A stretch of 64,000 bases of DNA from Anaerolineales bacterium (GCA_028278545.1 JANQED010000132.1:154874-218873); one strand, 5' to 3'. Positions 1 to 9,318 are shown, counted from the first letter of the stretch. Notes: generated by a model not told the origin, from the letters alone. Made by a program: numbers and translations.

Positions 1-1002
1 CCGATTGATGGTCTCCATGACCGGCTGTGTCTCCAGGAATTCGAGGGTGGCATCAGCAGCGGCGGCACCGACGACGTTACCAGAGTACGTACCCCCATGG
101 GCCATCGATCCCGGCTGGATAGTCATCATGACCTCTTCTTTGCCGGCAATGGCCGCAATTGGGAAGCCGTTCCCCATGGCTTTGGCGTACGTAACCAGGT
201 CTGCCTGGACGCCGAAATACTCCTGAGCGCCGCCATTGGCTATTCGAAAGCCTGTCTTGACCTCGTCGAAGACCATCACGATGCCGTATTTATCGCACAA
301 TTCACGCGTCTTCTCAAGGAAGCCAGGTTTAGGCATCACGCTGGCACAATTGCCCAAAATCGGCTCTATGAAGATCGCAGCAATATCCTCCCAGCCCCTT
401 TCGACAGTCTCCTCAAACATCTCGAAGTCATTGAAAGGCAGGTTGATGACATATTCTTGAATTCCTTTGGGAATACCTTTGGTCGTGACGCTTGAGACGG
501 GATGATCACGAGGGCCCAGATCATCCAGACCAGTAGAGGCCGTGCTGTACATGAAATAGTCGATCATGCCGTGATACTGGCCTTCGAATTTGATGAATTT
601 CTCCCGTCCGGTGTGGGCACGCGCGATGCGCAGGGCGTGGAAGGCCGCTTCGGAACCTGTGTTAGTCAAGCGCACTTTATCAACATTGCACATGCGCGAG
701 ATGCGTTCGGCAACCTTGACCTCTGGGGGCGTCGTCCAGGCGAAGACATTCCCCATATCGAGGGCTTCTCGGACGCGTTCCACTACCGCAGGGTAGGCAT
801 GGCCTAAGATCACCGGCCCAAACCCCAGCCGATAGTCTATGTACTTCGTCCCATCTTCATCCCAGATATATGCGCCTTCGCCACGAGATATGACCAAGGT
901 GTCATCATCGCCCCAATAGCGAAAGTTCGAGTTCACCCCATGAGGGATAACCTGTTTGGCTTTTTCAAACGTCGCCTTGGTTCTCTTTCCTTGTATACCC
1001 AT
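1..1002 (-). CDS. Class III aminotransferase, glutamate-1-semialdehyde aminomutase-like (3' end cut off)
   Basis: PLP-dependent fold-type I aminotransferase. The reading frame is open from an ATG at 1002 to the window edge (334 codons), so the C-terminus is missing. Seen: the cofactor-binding GSEA loop near residue 116, the IFIEPILGN and VFDEVKTGFR motifs (residues about 210-253), and the Schiff-base lysine in YAKAMGNG at about residue 274. These resemble the glutamate-1-semialdehyde aminomutase subgroup more than the GABA-transaminase subgroup. The start is supported by GGAGG seven bases upstream. It lies 27 bases downstream of a second class III aminotransferase at the end of the polyamine operon. 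That context suggests amine or omega-amino acid transamination rather than haem synthesis; the substrate is unknown. Confidence 0.85.
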   Translation of the reverse strand, partial: MGIQGKRTKATFEKAKQVIPHGVNSNFRYWGDDDTLVISRGEGAYIWDEDGTKYIDYRLGFGPVILGHAYPAVVERVREALDMGNVFAWTTPPEVKVAERISRMCNVDKVRLTNTGSEAAFHALRIARAHTGREKFIKFEGQYHGMIDYFMYSTASTGLDDLGPRDHPVSSVTTKGIPKGIQEYVINLPFNDFEMFEETVERGWEDIAAIFIEPILGNCASVMPKPGFLEKTRELCDKYGIVMVFDEVKTGFRIANGGAQEYFGVQADLVTYAKAMGNGFPIAAIAGKEEVMMTIQPGSMAHGGTYSGNVVGAAAADATLEFLETQPVMETINR

Positions 1003-1028
1003 TTTCAGCCTCCAAGCATTGTCAGCAA

Positions 1029-2291
1029 CTACAGTGTTTGCAGGGCACTTTCAAAAATATCCAGCGCCTGCTTGATTTGCTCCTTCGTGACGATCAAGGG
1101 TGGAATCCAGCGAATGACATTTTCATAAGTGCCGCAGGTCAGCAACAGCAGGTCCTGTTCTAAACAAGCGTTCTGCACACTCTTGGCTGCCTCGGCAACC
1201 GGCTTTCCGTCTTCGGTATTGAATTCTGTGGCGACCATTAAGCCTAAACCGCGCACGTCACCGACGACAGGATATCTTTTCTGTAGACTCCGCAGGCCGT
1301 CCATCAGAAATGCCCCCATGCTGGCCGAATTCTCGACCATTTTTTCTTCTCGAATCACCTTTACTGTGGCAAGCGCAGCAGCCGCGGCGATGGCACTCCC
1401 CCCGCCGTAGGTGCCGCCATGGGAGCCCGGTTTCCAATGAGCCATCAATTCACCGCTGGCAGCGATCCCTGAGATAGGCACACCGCTGCCCAGGCCTTTA
1501 GCCATAACGATGATGTCAGGCTCGATCCCGGCATGTTCATAACTGAAGAACTTCCCTGTGCGGCCGAAACCTGACTGCACTTCATCAACAATCAATAGGA
1601 TATCGTTCTCCGTACAAAGCGCGCGCAGTTCCTGCAAAAATCCCGCCGGGGCTGGCACATAGCCCCCTTCCCCAATTACTGGCTCAATGATCACTGCAGC
1701 AGTTTCCTCGGGCAGAGTCTGGCTGTGGAACAGTCGATCCAGTTCACGCAAGCAAAACTCAGTGCTTTTCTCTTCATCCCAGCCATAGAAATAGCTGTAA
1801 GGAAAGGGAGCTACAAAAACCCCACCGGGCAGAGGCTGATAGTTGTAGCGATAGATGTATTTGGAAGTGGTCATCGCCATCGTCTGAGCAGTGCGACCGT
1901 GGAAACTGCCCTGAAAAACGATGATATTACGCCGCTTGGTAGCATGGCGGGCCAACTTTACGCTGGCCTCAACAGCTTCTGCACCGCTATTGGAGAAGAA
2001 GAAGGTATCCAATGCGGGCGGTGTGAACTCTTTGAGCGCTTCTGCCAGCGCAATAGACGCCGGCGGAATAACGATATTTATTTGGCCAAAGATCAGCTTT
2101 TCAGCCTGATCTTGTATCGCTTTGACCACTTTTGGATGGCAATGACCCGTGTTTGTGACGCCGATCCCACAGGTGAAATCCATATAGCGTTTACCTTGGG
2201 AATCGAACAGGTAAACGCCCTCAGCCTTCACAGGTTGGATGTGAGTCAAGTGGGTCCAGACGGGGGAGAGGAGATCAATATTTTTTGTCAT
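1029..2291 (-). CDS. Class III (4-aminobutyrate/acetylornithine type) aminotransferase
   Basis: A 420-residue PLP enzyme. Seen: the SNSGAEAVEASVKLAR cofactor loop, FQGSFHGRT, IIEPVIGEGGY, the VDEVQSGFGRTGKFF motif and the lysine in VMAKGLGSG. This set is typical of GABA, acetylornithine and putrescine transaminases. The ATG at 2291 is chosen over an upstream extension because AAAAGGATT stands directly before it and the upstream stretch is repeat-like intergenic sequence. It sits downstream of an FAD amine oxidase and an aldehyde dehydrogenase behind a polyamine importer. A role in converting GABA (or putrescine) to the semialdehyde is therefore plausible. That assignment is inferred from context; the family call is firm. 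Confidence 0.88.
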   Translation of the reverse strand: MTKNIDLLSPVWTHLTHIQPVKAEGVYLFDSQGKRYMDFTCGIGVTNTGHCHPKVVKAIQDQAEKLIFGQINIVIPPASIALAEALKEFTPPALDTFFFSNSGAEAVEASVKLARHATKRRNIIVFQGSFHGRTAQTMAMTTSKYIYRYNYQPLPGGVFVAPFPYSYFYGWDEEKSTEFCLRELDRLFHSQTLPEETAAVIIEPVIGEGGYVPAPAGFLQELRALCTENDILLIVDEVQSGFGRTGKFFSYEHAGIEPDIIVMAKGLGSGVPISGIAASGELMAHWKPGSHGGTYGGGSAIAAAAALATVKVIREEKMVENSASMGAFLMDGLRSLQKRYPVVGDVRGLGLMVATEFNTEDGKPVAEAAKSVQNACLEQDLLLLTCGTYENVIRWIPPLIVTKEQIKQALDIFESALQTL

Positions 2292-2314
2292 AATCCTTTT
2301 CTTCAAGTGTACAA

Positions 2315-2342
2315 GTAAGCAAGCGGGCAAATTTGCAAGTGG
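2315..2342 (+). repeat. 28-bp intergenic direct repeat, copy 1
   Basis: The gap between the FAD oxidase and the aminotransferase carries GTAAGCAA, five variable bases, CAA, one variable base, then TTTGCAAGT. The same arrangement recurs at 3707-3734 in the next intergenic gap of the same operon. The spacer bases differ, so this is a diverged short repeat rather than a recent duplication. Function unknown. Confidence 0.55.
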
Positions 2343-2385
2343 CAAATTGCAAGGTAAAGATGCGAAAATGCTCGCTCACATTCCT

Positions 2386-3657
2386 TTACGACAGCCAATC
2401 GCGGATTCGGTAAAACATCACCGCCAGCGGCATAAACCAGGCATTCTTTCGATAAAAGAAATAAGTCCGGTGGGGAATCTCCGCAAAGGGGCTGCTGGCC
2501 TTTTCGCCGGTGATCAGTTGGGCGACTTCGCGTCCCAGATAGATGGCCGTATGCAGGCCATGCCCTCCAAACCCCAGGGCATAGTAAATGCCATCGATCT
2601 GCCCGATGTGGGGCATCAGGTCAAATGTCAGGCCTAACTGACCAGTCCAGGAGTGGGTAATGGGAACATCGCTCAACTGAGGGAAAGCATGCACCATCTC
2701 TTTTCTCAGAATTTCAGCTGAATCAACCAAATCAAGCCCAGTGCTCAGATTATTGCGACCGCCCCAAAGCATGCGCCCATCAGGGGTCAAGCGGAAATAG
2801 TTCAAAAACCACTTTGAATCCCAGAACATCCTCCCCTTGGGGCTGAGTTCTCGTTGCAAATCTTCAGATAGCGGCTCGGTGACAATGCTGTAGCTGCCCA
2901 CGGGAATGACCCTGGGCCGCAGCCCGCGCACCACGCCGTCGGTATATCCATTGGTAGCAACGACCACCTCCCTCGCATGAATACTGCCCCGTTCGGTATG
3001 GACGAGGTAACCCTGGGCCAATTTCTCAATCCCGGTCACACCAGCATTTTCGCAGAGTTGAGCACCATTGTCCGCAGCGACCTCTGCCAAACCAAACACC
3101 AACTTGGAGGGGTGCAGGCCAGCGCCATGTTCGTCAACGAATCCCCCATAGTAGGCATCACTGCCAATCTCGCTCCTCATCGCATCGGGCGCGATGATGT
3201 CGAAGCTGTGACCCAGTTTCTCTGCATACCAATCTGTCCAGACAGGATCTTCCTCGTAATGGGAGGACTTGTAGTAAACACACAAATCGCCGTTCTGCGC
3301 CCAATCACAGTCGATGCCCTCTTCATAAACGAGTTCTTTGATCAATTCCAGGGCATCCAGCGAAGCCTCCCAGAAGATGCGACCTAATTCCTCACCATAC
3401 CACTTGAAAATCGTCTTTGACTTCTGCTTGAGGCTGCAACCGGTGATACCAGCATTGCGGGAGGAAGCTCCCCAGCCGATGGTCTCCCGTTCGAGCACTA
3501 CCGCCGAGACACCACTCTTCGCCAGGGTGCGCGCGGCGCTCAACCCAGTATAGCCACCGCCGACGATAGCCACATCGATCTGATTGGGGAGGTCTGCTGC
3601 CACCGGAAGATCAGCCGGGCGGGGAGAATCGTCAGTCCAATAGGGGGTTAGCTTCAA
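2386..3657 (-). CDS. FAD-dependent amine oxidoreductase (DAO/PuuB-like)
   Basis: A flavoprotein of the D-amino-acid oxidase (DAO) fold, about 423 residues. Near the N-terminus is the dinucleotide-binding stretch VDVAIVGGGYTGLSAARTL-like (GxGxxG), followed by a Glu that would bind ribose (VVLERE) and GWGASSRNAG. A C-terminal GFGGHGLHTAIYLG matches the family's second FAD-contact motif. The family includes gamma-glutamylputrescine oxidase PuuB, sarcosine oxidase and glycine oxidase. The start is taken as TTG at 3657, giving the family-typical beginning KLTPYW, with GGAGG eight bases upstream; longer TTG starts are less likely. It follows the aldehyde dehydrogenase, which suits a two-step amine to aldehyde to acid route. 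The true substrate is inferred. Confidence 0.85.
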   Translation of the reverse strand: MKLTPYWTDDSPRPADLPVAADLPNQIDVAIVGGGYTGLSAARTLAKSGVSAVVLERETIGWGASSRNAGITGCSLKQKSKTIFKWYGEELGRIFWEASLDALELIKELVYEEGIDCDWAQNGDLCVYYKSSHYEEDPVWTDWYAEKLGHSFDIIAPDAMRSEIGSDAYYGGFVDEHGAGLHPSKLVFGLAEVAADNGAQLCENAGVTGIEKLAQGYLVHTERGSIHAREVVVATNGYTDGVVRGLRPRVIPVGSYSIVTEPLSEDLQRELSPKGRMFWDSKWFLNYFRLTPDGRMLWGGRNNLSTGLDLVDSAEILRKEMVHAFPQLSDVPITHSWTGQLGLTFDLMPHIGQIDGIYYALGFGGHGLHTAIYLGREVAQLITGEKASSPFAEIPHRTYFFYRKNAWFMPLAVMFYRIRDWLS

Positions 3658-3706
3658 GGTACAAGCCTCCAGCTTCAAGAATCGTCTCGTTTATTTCATG
3701 GTGAAT

Positions 3707-3734
3707 GTAAGCAAATATGCAAGTTTGCAAGTTG
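3707..3734 (+). repeat. 28-bp intergenic direct repeat, copy 2
   Basis: Partner of the copy at 2315-2342, sharing GTAAGCAA, CAA and TTTGCAAGT at the same spacing. Further GCAAGTT and AACTTGC blocks nearby (to 3760) could fold back on each other, so the intergenic RNA may form a hairpin between the aldehyde dehydrogenase and the FAD oxidase. Confidence 0.55.
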
Positions 3735-3761
3735 AACGTGCAAACCTGCCAACTTGCAACG

Positions 3762-5210
3762 CTAATACGGATACCAATAGTCCTTAACGCCGCCCTCGAT
3801 ATCCCAGTGCACGTGCTTGACATCGTAAAATTCATCGATGCCCTCCTGTCCAAGCTCGCGCCCCAGGCCGCTCATCTTCATGCCGCCAAACGGCCCGGCG
3901 AAATTATCGGTCAAGGGATCGTTGATCCAGATCGTGCCGGCTTTGACCTCCTCGAAGAAGCGCTTGACCAGTTTGGCGTCGTGACTCATCAGCGAAGCGC
4001 CCAAGCCATATTGACAGTCGTTGGCCAGGGCGATAGCCTCATCGAAATCCTTGTAGGGCATGATAGGAATCACCGGCCCAAAGGTTTCCTCGCGCATCAG
4101 GCGCATACTGTGATCCACGCCGGTAACGACCGCAGGAGCCAGGAAGAACCCGCGCAACATTTGGGGCGGCCGCTGGCCCCCAACCAGGACCTTAGCTCCC
4201 TGGGAGGCCGCCTCCGATAGCTGCTCCTCCACCTTAACACGGAACTCGTCGCGGATCATCGGCCCGATATCGACGTTTTCATCCAGGCCGTTGCCAAGGC
4301 GTAATTTCCCGACGAAATCGGCCAGTTCCTCACTCAGTTGAGGGAAGATACGCTCATGCACATAGACCCGCTCGGTGCTGGTACAGACCTGCCCAGCGTT
4401 GATCAGCGCGGCATAAGCCACCCCGGAGACAGCCATATCTAGTTCAGCATCCGGGGCGATGACCATAGGGTCTTTGCCACCCAACTCCAGGTGCAGTTTC
4501 TTCATCATCGGGGCGGCCAGCCTGGCGATATGCTGCCCTACCCCCAGCGAGCCGGTAAAGGCGATCACAGGCACTTCGGGATGGGTGACCAGCGGCTCGC
4601 CAACCTCGGGGCCATAGCCGGTGATCACATTAACCACGCCGGGAGGCAGGTGATCACAAGCCGCTTCGACCAGCTTCAAGGTGGATAAGGGCGTCAACTC
4701 AGAGGGTTTGATCACCACAGTATTGCCCGCGGCTAAGGCAGGCGCCATCTTCCAGGCCAAGAGCAAGAGGGGATAATTCCAGGGCACGATGCAGCCCACC
4801 ACGCCATAAGGTTCTTTGAGCACAAAGTTGAACTGCCCAGGTTCCCCGGGAGGGATCACCCGCCCGCGCTCGTGACGAGCCAACTCCGCATAATAATCGA
4901 AGGTGTCTTCAACCCACCAAAGCTCTTCGTCGTTCTCAGGGATGGGTTTGCCCTCTTCCAGGGTCAGCAAGCGCACCAGATCGTCATGTTGAGCGCGGAT
5001 TTTGGTCGCGACCTCATGGAGAGCGGCAGCCCGCTCGTAAGCAGGCACCAACTTCCAACTCTGGAAAGCGCGTCCCGCTGCCTCGACCGCGGCGAAAGCA
5101 TCTCTCTCCGTGCCGCGCCAAGCTTCGTCAATGACCTCTTCCGTAGCAGGATTGATGACGGGTGTCTTCTCCGACGCGCTGCCAGAAGCAAATTTGCCGT
5201 TGATATACAT
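3762..5210 (-). CDS. NAD(P)-dependent aldehyde dehydrogenase
   Basis: ALDH superfamily enzyme of 482 residues, normal length. Seen: the PWNYP cofactor loop (about 143-147), KPSELTPLS, FTGSLGVG, the general-base Glu in LELGGK at E242, and the catalytic nucleophile in NAGQVCTSTE at C276. The ATG at 5210 is chosen because the upstream extension is Gly/Pro-rich and lacks homology; GGAG lies about 12 bases upstream. It oxidises an aldehyde to the acid with NAD(P)+. Position between potD and the FAD amine oxidase suggests 4-aminobutanal or gamma-glutamyl-aminobutanal (PuuC-like) as substrate, but sequence alone cannot fix that. Both catalytic residues are intact. Confidence 0.9.
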   Translation of the reverse strand: MYINGKFASGSASEKTPVINPATEEVIDEAWRGTERDAFAAVEAAGRAFQSWKLVPAYERAAALHEVATKIRAQHDDLVRLLTLEEGKPIPENDEELWWVEDTFDYYAELARHERGRVIPPGEPGQFNFVLKEPYGVVGCIVPWNYPLLLLAWKMAPALAAGNTVVIKPSELTPLSTLKLVEAACDHLPPGVVNVITGYGPEVGEPLVTHPEVPVIAFTGSLGVGQHIARLAAPMMKKLHLELGGKDPMVIAPDAELDMAVSGVAYAALINAGQVCTSTERVYVHERIFPQLSEELADFVGKLRLGNGLDENVDIGPMIRDEFRVKVEEQLSEAASQGAKVLVGGQRPPQMLRGFFLAPAVVTGVDHSMRLMREETFGPVIPIMPYKDFDEAIALANDCQYGLGASLMSHDAKLVKRFFEEVKAGTIWINDPLTDNFAGPFGGMKMSGLGRELGQEGIDEFYDVKHVHWDIEGGVKDYWYPY

Positions 5211-5248
5211 AGATACACTCACTCCGGCTGAGCCGTCAAACCCAGTGC

Positions 5249-5278
5249 CTCGTGGTGGATTTAACAACCCACCACGAG
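5249..5278. repeat. Perfect 10-bp inverted repeat
   Basis: CTCGTGGTGG and CCACCACGAG flank a 10-base spacer in the potD-aldehyde dehydrogenase gap. There is no T-run on either side, so it looks more like an mRNA-stabilising or REP-type hairpin than a terminator. Confidence 0.65.
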
Positions 5279-5300
5279 TTCAGGTATTGACTTGGAAAAC

Positions 5301-5329
5301 GTGAAACGTGATTGATGCTCACGCTTCAC
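5301..5329 (-). terminator. Hairpin just after potD, possible partial terminator
   Basis: Directly after the potD stop codon the transcript can fold GTGAAGCGTG against CACGTTTCAC (one mismatch), followed by GTTTTCC. The weak T-run suggests a leaky terminator or 3' stabiliser. It would let the binding protein be made in excess over the downstream enzymes, as is common in ABC importer operons. Confidence 0.5.
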
Positions 5330-5332
5330 ATT

Positions 5333-6388
5333 TTATTGCCCTGCAGCTTTGACCTCTGTCCAGATGCGCTCGTAGAGCGGAGTGGCCTCACCCACATCCT
5401 GGATCCATTCCAGGCGCTCCATGGTTTCCGCGGAGGGATAAATCGCAGGTTCCTCGAGGATTTCCGGATCGATGAACTCATTGGCGGCTTCAACGGGGCT
5501 GCCATACCAGGTAAAGTTGGTGATCTGGGCAGCAATTTCGGGCTGCAAGACGAAGTTAATGAACAACTCGGCTGTGGACTTGTTCTTCGATGTGGCCGGG
5601 ATGCACAGGTTGTCAGCCCAAACCACGCCACCCTCTTCAGGGATAACATACCAAATGCGTTCGTCTTCAACAGCCGCGGCAAAGTAGTCGCCGCTCCAAC
5701 CATGGCCATAGATCACCTCATCGGCGGCGATCAAGTCTTCGAATTGATCGCTGTCGTAGGAGTAGATATAGGGCTTGGTCGCCAGCAAGACCTGTTTGGC
5801 CTCCTCGAGTTGGGCTTCATCGGTGGTGTTGAGCGAGTATCCCAAGTATTTAAGCGCCGCGCCGATAGACTCGCGGCTGTCGTTGAGCATGGTGATCTGG
5901 CCCGCGTATTCGGCTGCCATGGTAGGATCAAAGATATAGGCCCAGCTATCCGGCTCGATTTCATCGCTGTTATAACCGATGCCGGTCGTACCCCATTGAT
6001 AGGGTACGCAGTGAACCAAACCAGGGTCATAAGGGGGATCACTGAACAAGGCCGAGAGATTGGCGATATTAGCGATGTTGGCGTGATCTAGCTCTGCCAG
6101 CAACCCTTCTTCGATCATAATCTCAACCATATAATCCGATGGCACGATCAGATCGTACCCTGTGGCCCCGGCTTGAATCTTGGCGAGAAGTTCTTCGTTG
6201 CTGGAGAAGGTATCTTCGATGACCTTGACGCCATACTCTTCTTCGAAGGCCGTGAAGACCTCTGGGTCAATATACTCCGACCAGTTGTAGATGTGGAGTT
6301 CCTCGGCCAGTTTCTGCCCATCTCCTTGACAGGCCACTAACAAGACGGAAAGAAGCAATACGATAACGAATAAGGTTGACTTTTTCAT
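5333..6388 (-). CDS. potD: Spermidine/putrescine-type ABC transporter substrate-binding lipoprotein
   Basis: A 351-residue secreted solute-binding protein of the PotD/PotF family. It opens with a lipoprotein signal: Lys-Lys, a hydrophobic stretch, then the lipobox LVAC with the lipid-modified Cys at 20. The mature part begins with ELHIYNWSEYIDPEV, the family hallmark. Later come AGATGYDLIVPSDYMVEIM and WGTTGIGYNSD, strands that line the polyamine pocket in this family. AAAGGAGG precedes the ATG. It is encoded after potC, completing the importer, and is separated from the catabolic genes by two hairpins. Polyamine specificity is inferred from the family and the neighbouring amine-catabolic enzymes. 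Confidence 0.92.
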   Translation of the reverse strand: MKKSTLFVIVLLLSVLLVACQGDGQKLAEELHIYNWSEYIDPEVFTAFEEEYGVKVIEDTFSSNEELLAKIQAGATGYDLIVPSDYMVEIMIEEGLLAELDHANIANIANLSALFSDPPYDPGLVHCVPYQWGTTGIGYNSDEIEPDSWAYIFDPTMAAEYAGQITMLNDSRESIGAALKYLGYSLNTTDEAQLEEAKQVLLATKPYIYSYDSDQFEDLIAADEVIYGHGWSGDYFAAAVEDERIWYVIPEEGGVVWADNLCIPATSKNKSTAELFINFVLQPEIAAQITNFTWYGSPVEAANEFIDPEILEEPAIYPSAETMERLEWIQDVGEATPLYERIWTEVKAAGQ

Positions 6389-6438
6389 CTCAATTCTGCC
6401 TCCTTTGCGCAGATTTTCTTTTCTTCTAAAACTATTGA

Positions 6439-7263
6439 TCAGACTAACTCAACTCTTCCATCGCCTCCTTTCTGTAAACTGAATGAGATAAGAACCAGGA
6501 CGAAAGATGCCATCAGCATGACGGCCGAAAGGGCATTGATTTCAGGCGTCACACCGAGTTTTACCAATGAGTAGATTCTCAGCGGCAGGGTCGTCGCACC
6601 TGGCCCCGCAGTGAAGAAAGTAATCACGAAATCATCTAAAGATAGGGTGAAGGCCAACAGCGCCCCCGCCAGGATGCCGGGCATCAGCAATGGCAAGGTG
6701 ACGCGGTAAAAAGTCTGCCAGTGATTGGCGTAAAGGTCTTGGGCGGCTTCTTCGAGGGTTTCATCAAATTGAGCCAGACGAGCGCGTACAACCACAGCCA
6801 CGAAAGAGATGTTGAAGGCAATATGAGAAATGATGATCGTATGGCGACCCAAAGGCATTTTCACTTGCACGAAGAAGATCAGCAGCATCACCGCCATAGC
6901 GATATCAGGGATGATGATGGGCAAGTAAAGCAGCGCATCAAAGGACAATTTGCCCCAGAATTTGTAGCGCTCCATGGCCAAGGAAACCATCGTCCCAAAG
7001 ATCGTCGAGAGCAGGGTGGAAATGAAGCCAATATAGAGGCTGTTTCTCAAGGCCGCCCCGATGGCCTCGTCCCTGAACAACTGCACGTACCAGTCTAAAG
7101 TAAAGCCCTTCCAGGCTCCCGAAGCGAAACGGGAGGCATTGAAAGAGAATACCAGGAGCACGATCATCGGCGCGTATAGGAAGAGGTAGCTGATCACGCC
7201 ATGGATGGTCAACACCCTGCGCCCAATACGGATACTGAGAGGCATTCGACGATTGTCAGTCAT
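6439..7263 (-). CDS. potC: Polyamine ABC transporter permease PotC-like
   Basis: Inner-membrane permease, about 274 residues and six predicted helices. The cytoplasmic EAA loop reads EAAQDLYANHWQTFYRVTLPLLMPGILAG (residues about 168-196), the docking site for the PotA ATPase; the block is split here only by description. The ATG at 7263 overlaps the end of potB by eight bases, so translation is probably coupled; a GTG one codon earlier is possible. GAGGGGGG precedes it. With PotB it forms the heterodimeric channel through which the PotD-bound polyamine enters. Confidence 0.92.
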   Translation of the reverse strand: MTDNRRMPLSIRIGRRVLTIHGVISYLFLYAPMIVLLVFSFNASRFASGAWKGFTLDWYVQLFRDEAIGAALRNSLYIGFISTLLSTIFGTMVSLAMERYKFWGKLSFDALLYLPIIIPDIAMAVMLLIFFVQVKMPLGRHTIIISHIAFNISFVAVVVRARLAQFDETLEEAAQDLYANHWQTFYRVTLPLLMPGILAGALLAFTLSLDDFVITFFTAGPGATTLPLRIYSLVKLGVTPEINALSAVMLMASFVLVLISFSLQKGGDGRVELV

Positions 7264-8194
7264 CACGCCCCCCTCGCTCCGCGGCCACCGTATAACGGAA
7301 ATAAATCAGCGTGCCCGCCAACATCATCGTCATCAACACAAATGAGATCGCCGCACCGAAGGGATAATCTCTGGCAGACATGAACTGGGAGTAGATCACA
7401 TTGCCGATCATCACCGATTTGGCCCCGCCCAGGAGGTCAGGGGTAACATAAGCCCCTAAGGAAGGGATGAACACCAAAATCGAACCGGCCACCACCCCAG
7501 GCAGCGTCAAGGGGAAGATCACACGCAAAAAGGCTTTGACACGATTGGCGTACAAATCCTGGGCAGCCTCGACGAGTGAATAATCAAAACGCTCGATAGC
7601 AGCATAGCACGGCAGCACCATATCAGGCAGCCAGCCGTAAACCAGCCCAATGATGATCGCCAGAGTAGTGCCAAAAATGGGTAGAGGGTTGGCAGTGGCC
7701 TGTACCAACCACTCCAGGGGCAGCCAGGGCAGAGTGCTCATCAAATTCACAACCAGGTTGTGGAAATGACCAGTCCAAATCGTGTTCACCACGCCCTGAT
7801 CCCGTAGGATCAATATCCAGGCATACGTCCGCACCAGGAAGTTCGTCCAAAAGGGAACCATCAAGAGCAATAGCAGTGTGTTGCGCCTGGCCTGCGATTG
7901 AGAAGCGATCCAGAACGCTAATGGATAGCCGATGATAAAACAGATCACAGTGGTGATCGCCGCAATATAGAGCGTGCGCCCGAAAATCCGCAAATAAAGC
8001 GGGTCCTCCAAGCTAATGAAACGCAGGAAATTCTCTATGTTCAGATTCCAGACCACACCGCCATAGGTGCCGCGTTCACCAAAACTCATTGCCAAAACCA
8101 GCAATAAGGGAATGGCGAAGAAGATCACCAACCAAAACAAGCTAGGAAAAACGAGGCCAAGCACCCGCCATTTGTGCGCTTTTGAGTTCTCCAT
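7256..8194 (-). CDS. potB: Polyamine ABC transporter permease PotB-like
   Basis: Inner-membrane permease of 312 residues with a basic N-terminus, a first helix near residues 12-34 and further helices to the C-terminus. The ATPase-docking EAA loop, EAAQDLYANRVKAFLRVIFP, lies around residues 213-232. The region around 100-140 (NFLVRTYAWILILRDQG) is characteristic of PotB/PotH proteins. The start lies seven bases after the potA stop codon, and the 3' end overlaps potC. The gene order potA-B-C-D is the classic importer arrangement. Confidence 0.92.
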   Translation of the reverse strand: MENSKAHKWRVLGLVFPSLFWLVIFFAIPLLLVLAMSFGERGTYGGVVWNLNIENFLRFISLEDPLYLRIFGRTLYIAAITTVICFIIGYPLAFWIASQSQARRNTLLLLLMVPFWTNFLVRTYAWILILRDQGVVNTIWTGHFHNLVVNLMSTLPWLPLEWLVQATANPLPIFGTTLAIIIGLVYGWLPDMVLPCYAAIERFDYSLVEAAQDLYANRVKAFLRVIFPLTLPGVVAGSILVFIPSLGAYVTPDLLGGAKSVMIGNVIYSQFMSARDYPFGAAISFVLMTMMLAGTLIYFRYTVAAERGGRDD

Positions 8195-8201
8195 CAGGGC
8201 C

Positions 8202-9287
8202 TCACTCCGTCAACAAGCTGGTATTCCTGGCGTACCAGCCGATATGAAGATCATCACCGACCCGAAAGCGCTCGGCGGCCATGCCGCCGCTATTCTGTTC
8301 TCGGACGGCTAAGAGGGTCTGGTCGGTAATTCGAACCAGATAGCGGATATCTGTTCCGATGTAGATGACCTCTTCAACAACACCCGGAATATCGATTTCG
8401 CGCACCTTATCTTTGGTCACCGAAAATTTCTCCGGGCGTACAGCGATGGTGACCTCTTGCCCCACCCTGACATCGCGGGTGCGCAGCACCCTGACAGGAA
8501 CCTGATCATCGATCAACACATGCGCACGATCTTCACTCAACTCGGTGATTTTCCCCATCATGAAATTGGTCTCGCCGATGAAGTCCGCTACGAAACGATT
8601 GGCCGGCTGCTCATAGATCTCTTCTGGGCCATCCAATTGCAAGACTCTGCCCTCGTTCATCACCGCGATGCGGTCCGACATGGTCAGGGCTTCCTCTTGA
8701 TCATGAGTCACATAAACAAAGGTAATCCCCACGCGCTGCTGCAATTCTTTGAGTTCCAGTTGCATGGCCTTGCGCAATTTGAGATCGAGCGCGCCCAACG
8801 GCTCATCTAACAAAAGCACTTTGGGTTGATTGATGAGCGCCCGCGCCAGGGCAACCCGCTGCTGTTGACCACCGGAGAGCTGATTAGGTTTGCGAGACCC
8901 CATACCCGGCAGTTGAACCAAAGCCAGCATCTCCTCCACACGCCTTTCGATCTCATCTTTGGGCACTTTCTGCATTTGCAAACCAAAGGCCACGTTTTGG
9001 AAAATGGTCATATGCGGAAAGAGGGCATAATTTTGGAAGACGGTGTTCACCGGCCTCTGGAAGGGGGGCTTATAGCCTTGCTGTTCGCCGCCGATGGAAA
9101 TTTCCCCCGATGTCGGCATTTCGAATCCCCCGATCAGACGCAGTGTGGTCGTTTTGCCACAGCCGCTTGGCCCTAAAAGCGAGAAGAATTCGCCGTCGTG
9201 GATCTCAAGGCTGATGTTGTCAACGGCGACAACCTGACCAAATTTCTTTGTGACTTCACAAAGCTCCACTGCAAACTCAGTGGTCAT
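8202..9287 (-). CDS. potA: Polyamine ABC transporter ATP-binding protein PotA-like
   Basis: A 361-residue ATPase. Walker A GPSGCGKTT is at residues 39-47, the Q-loop follows in VFQNYALFPH (83-92), the ABC signature LSGGQQQR is at 137-144, and Walker B VLLLDEP is at 157-163, with the switch His in VTHDQEEAL. The C-terminal third is a TOBE-type regulatory domain (about 240-361), as in PotA/MalK ATPases. AGGAG stands five bases before the ATG. It is the first transport gene after the Lrp-type regulator, with a gap of only 31 bases, so the two are probably co-transcribed. Confidence 0.94.
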   Translation of the reverse strand: MTTEFAVELCEVTKKFGQVVAVDNISLEIHDGEFFSLLGPSGCGKTTTLRLIGGFEMPTSGEISIGGEQQGYKPPFQRPVNTVFQNYALFPHMTIFQNVAFGLQMQKVPKDEIERRVEEMLALVQLPGMGSRKPNQLSGGQQQRVALARALINQPKVLLLDEPLGALDLKLRKAMQLELKELQQRVGITFVYVTHDQEEALTMSDRIAVMNEGRVLQLDGPEEIYEQPANRFVADFIGETNFMMGKITELSEDRAHVLIDDQVPVRVLRTRDVRVGQEVTIAVRPEKFSVTKDKVREIDIPGVVEEVIYIGTDIRYLVRITDQTLLAVREQNSGGMAAERFRVGDDLHIGWYARNTSLLTE

Positions 9288-9318
9288 CTTCTTCTCCTGA
9301 AAATGCTCTCGAAATTAC

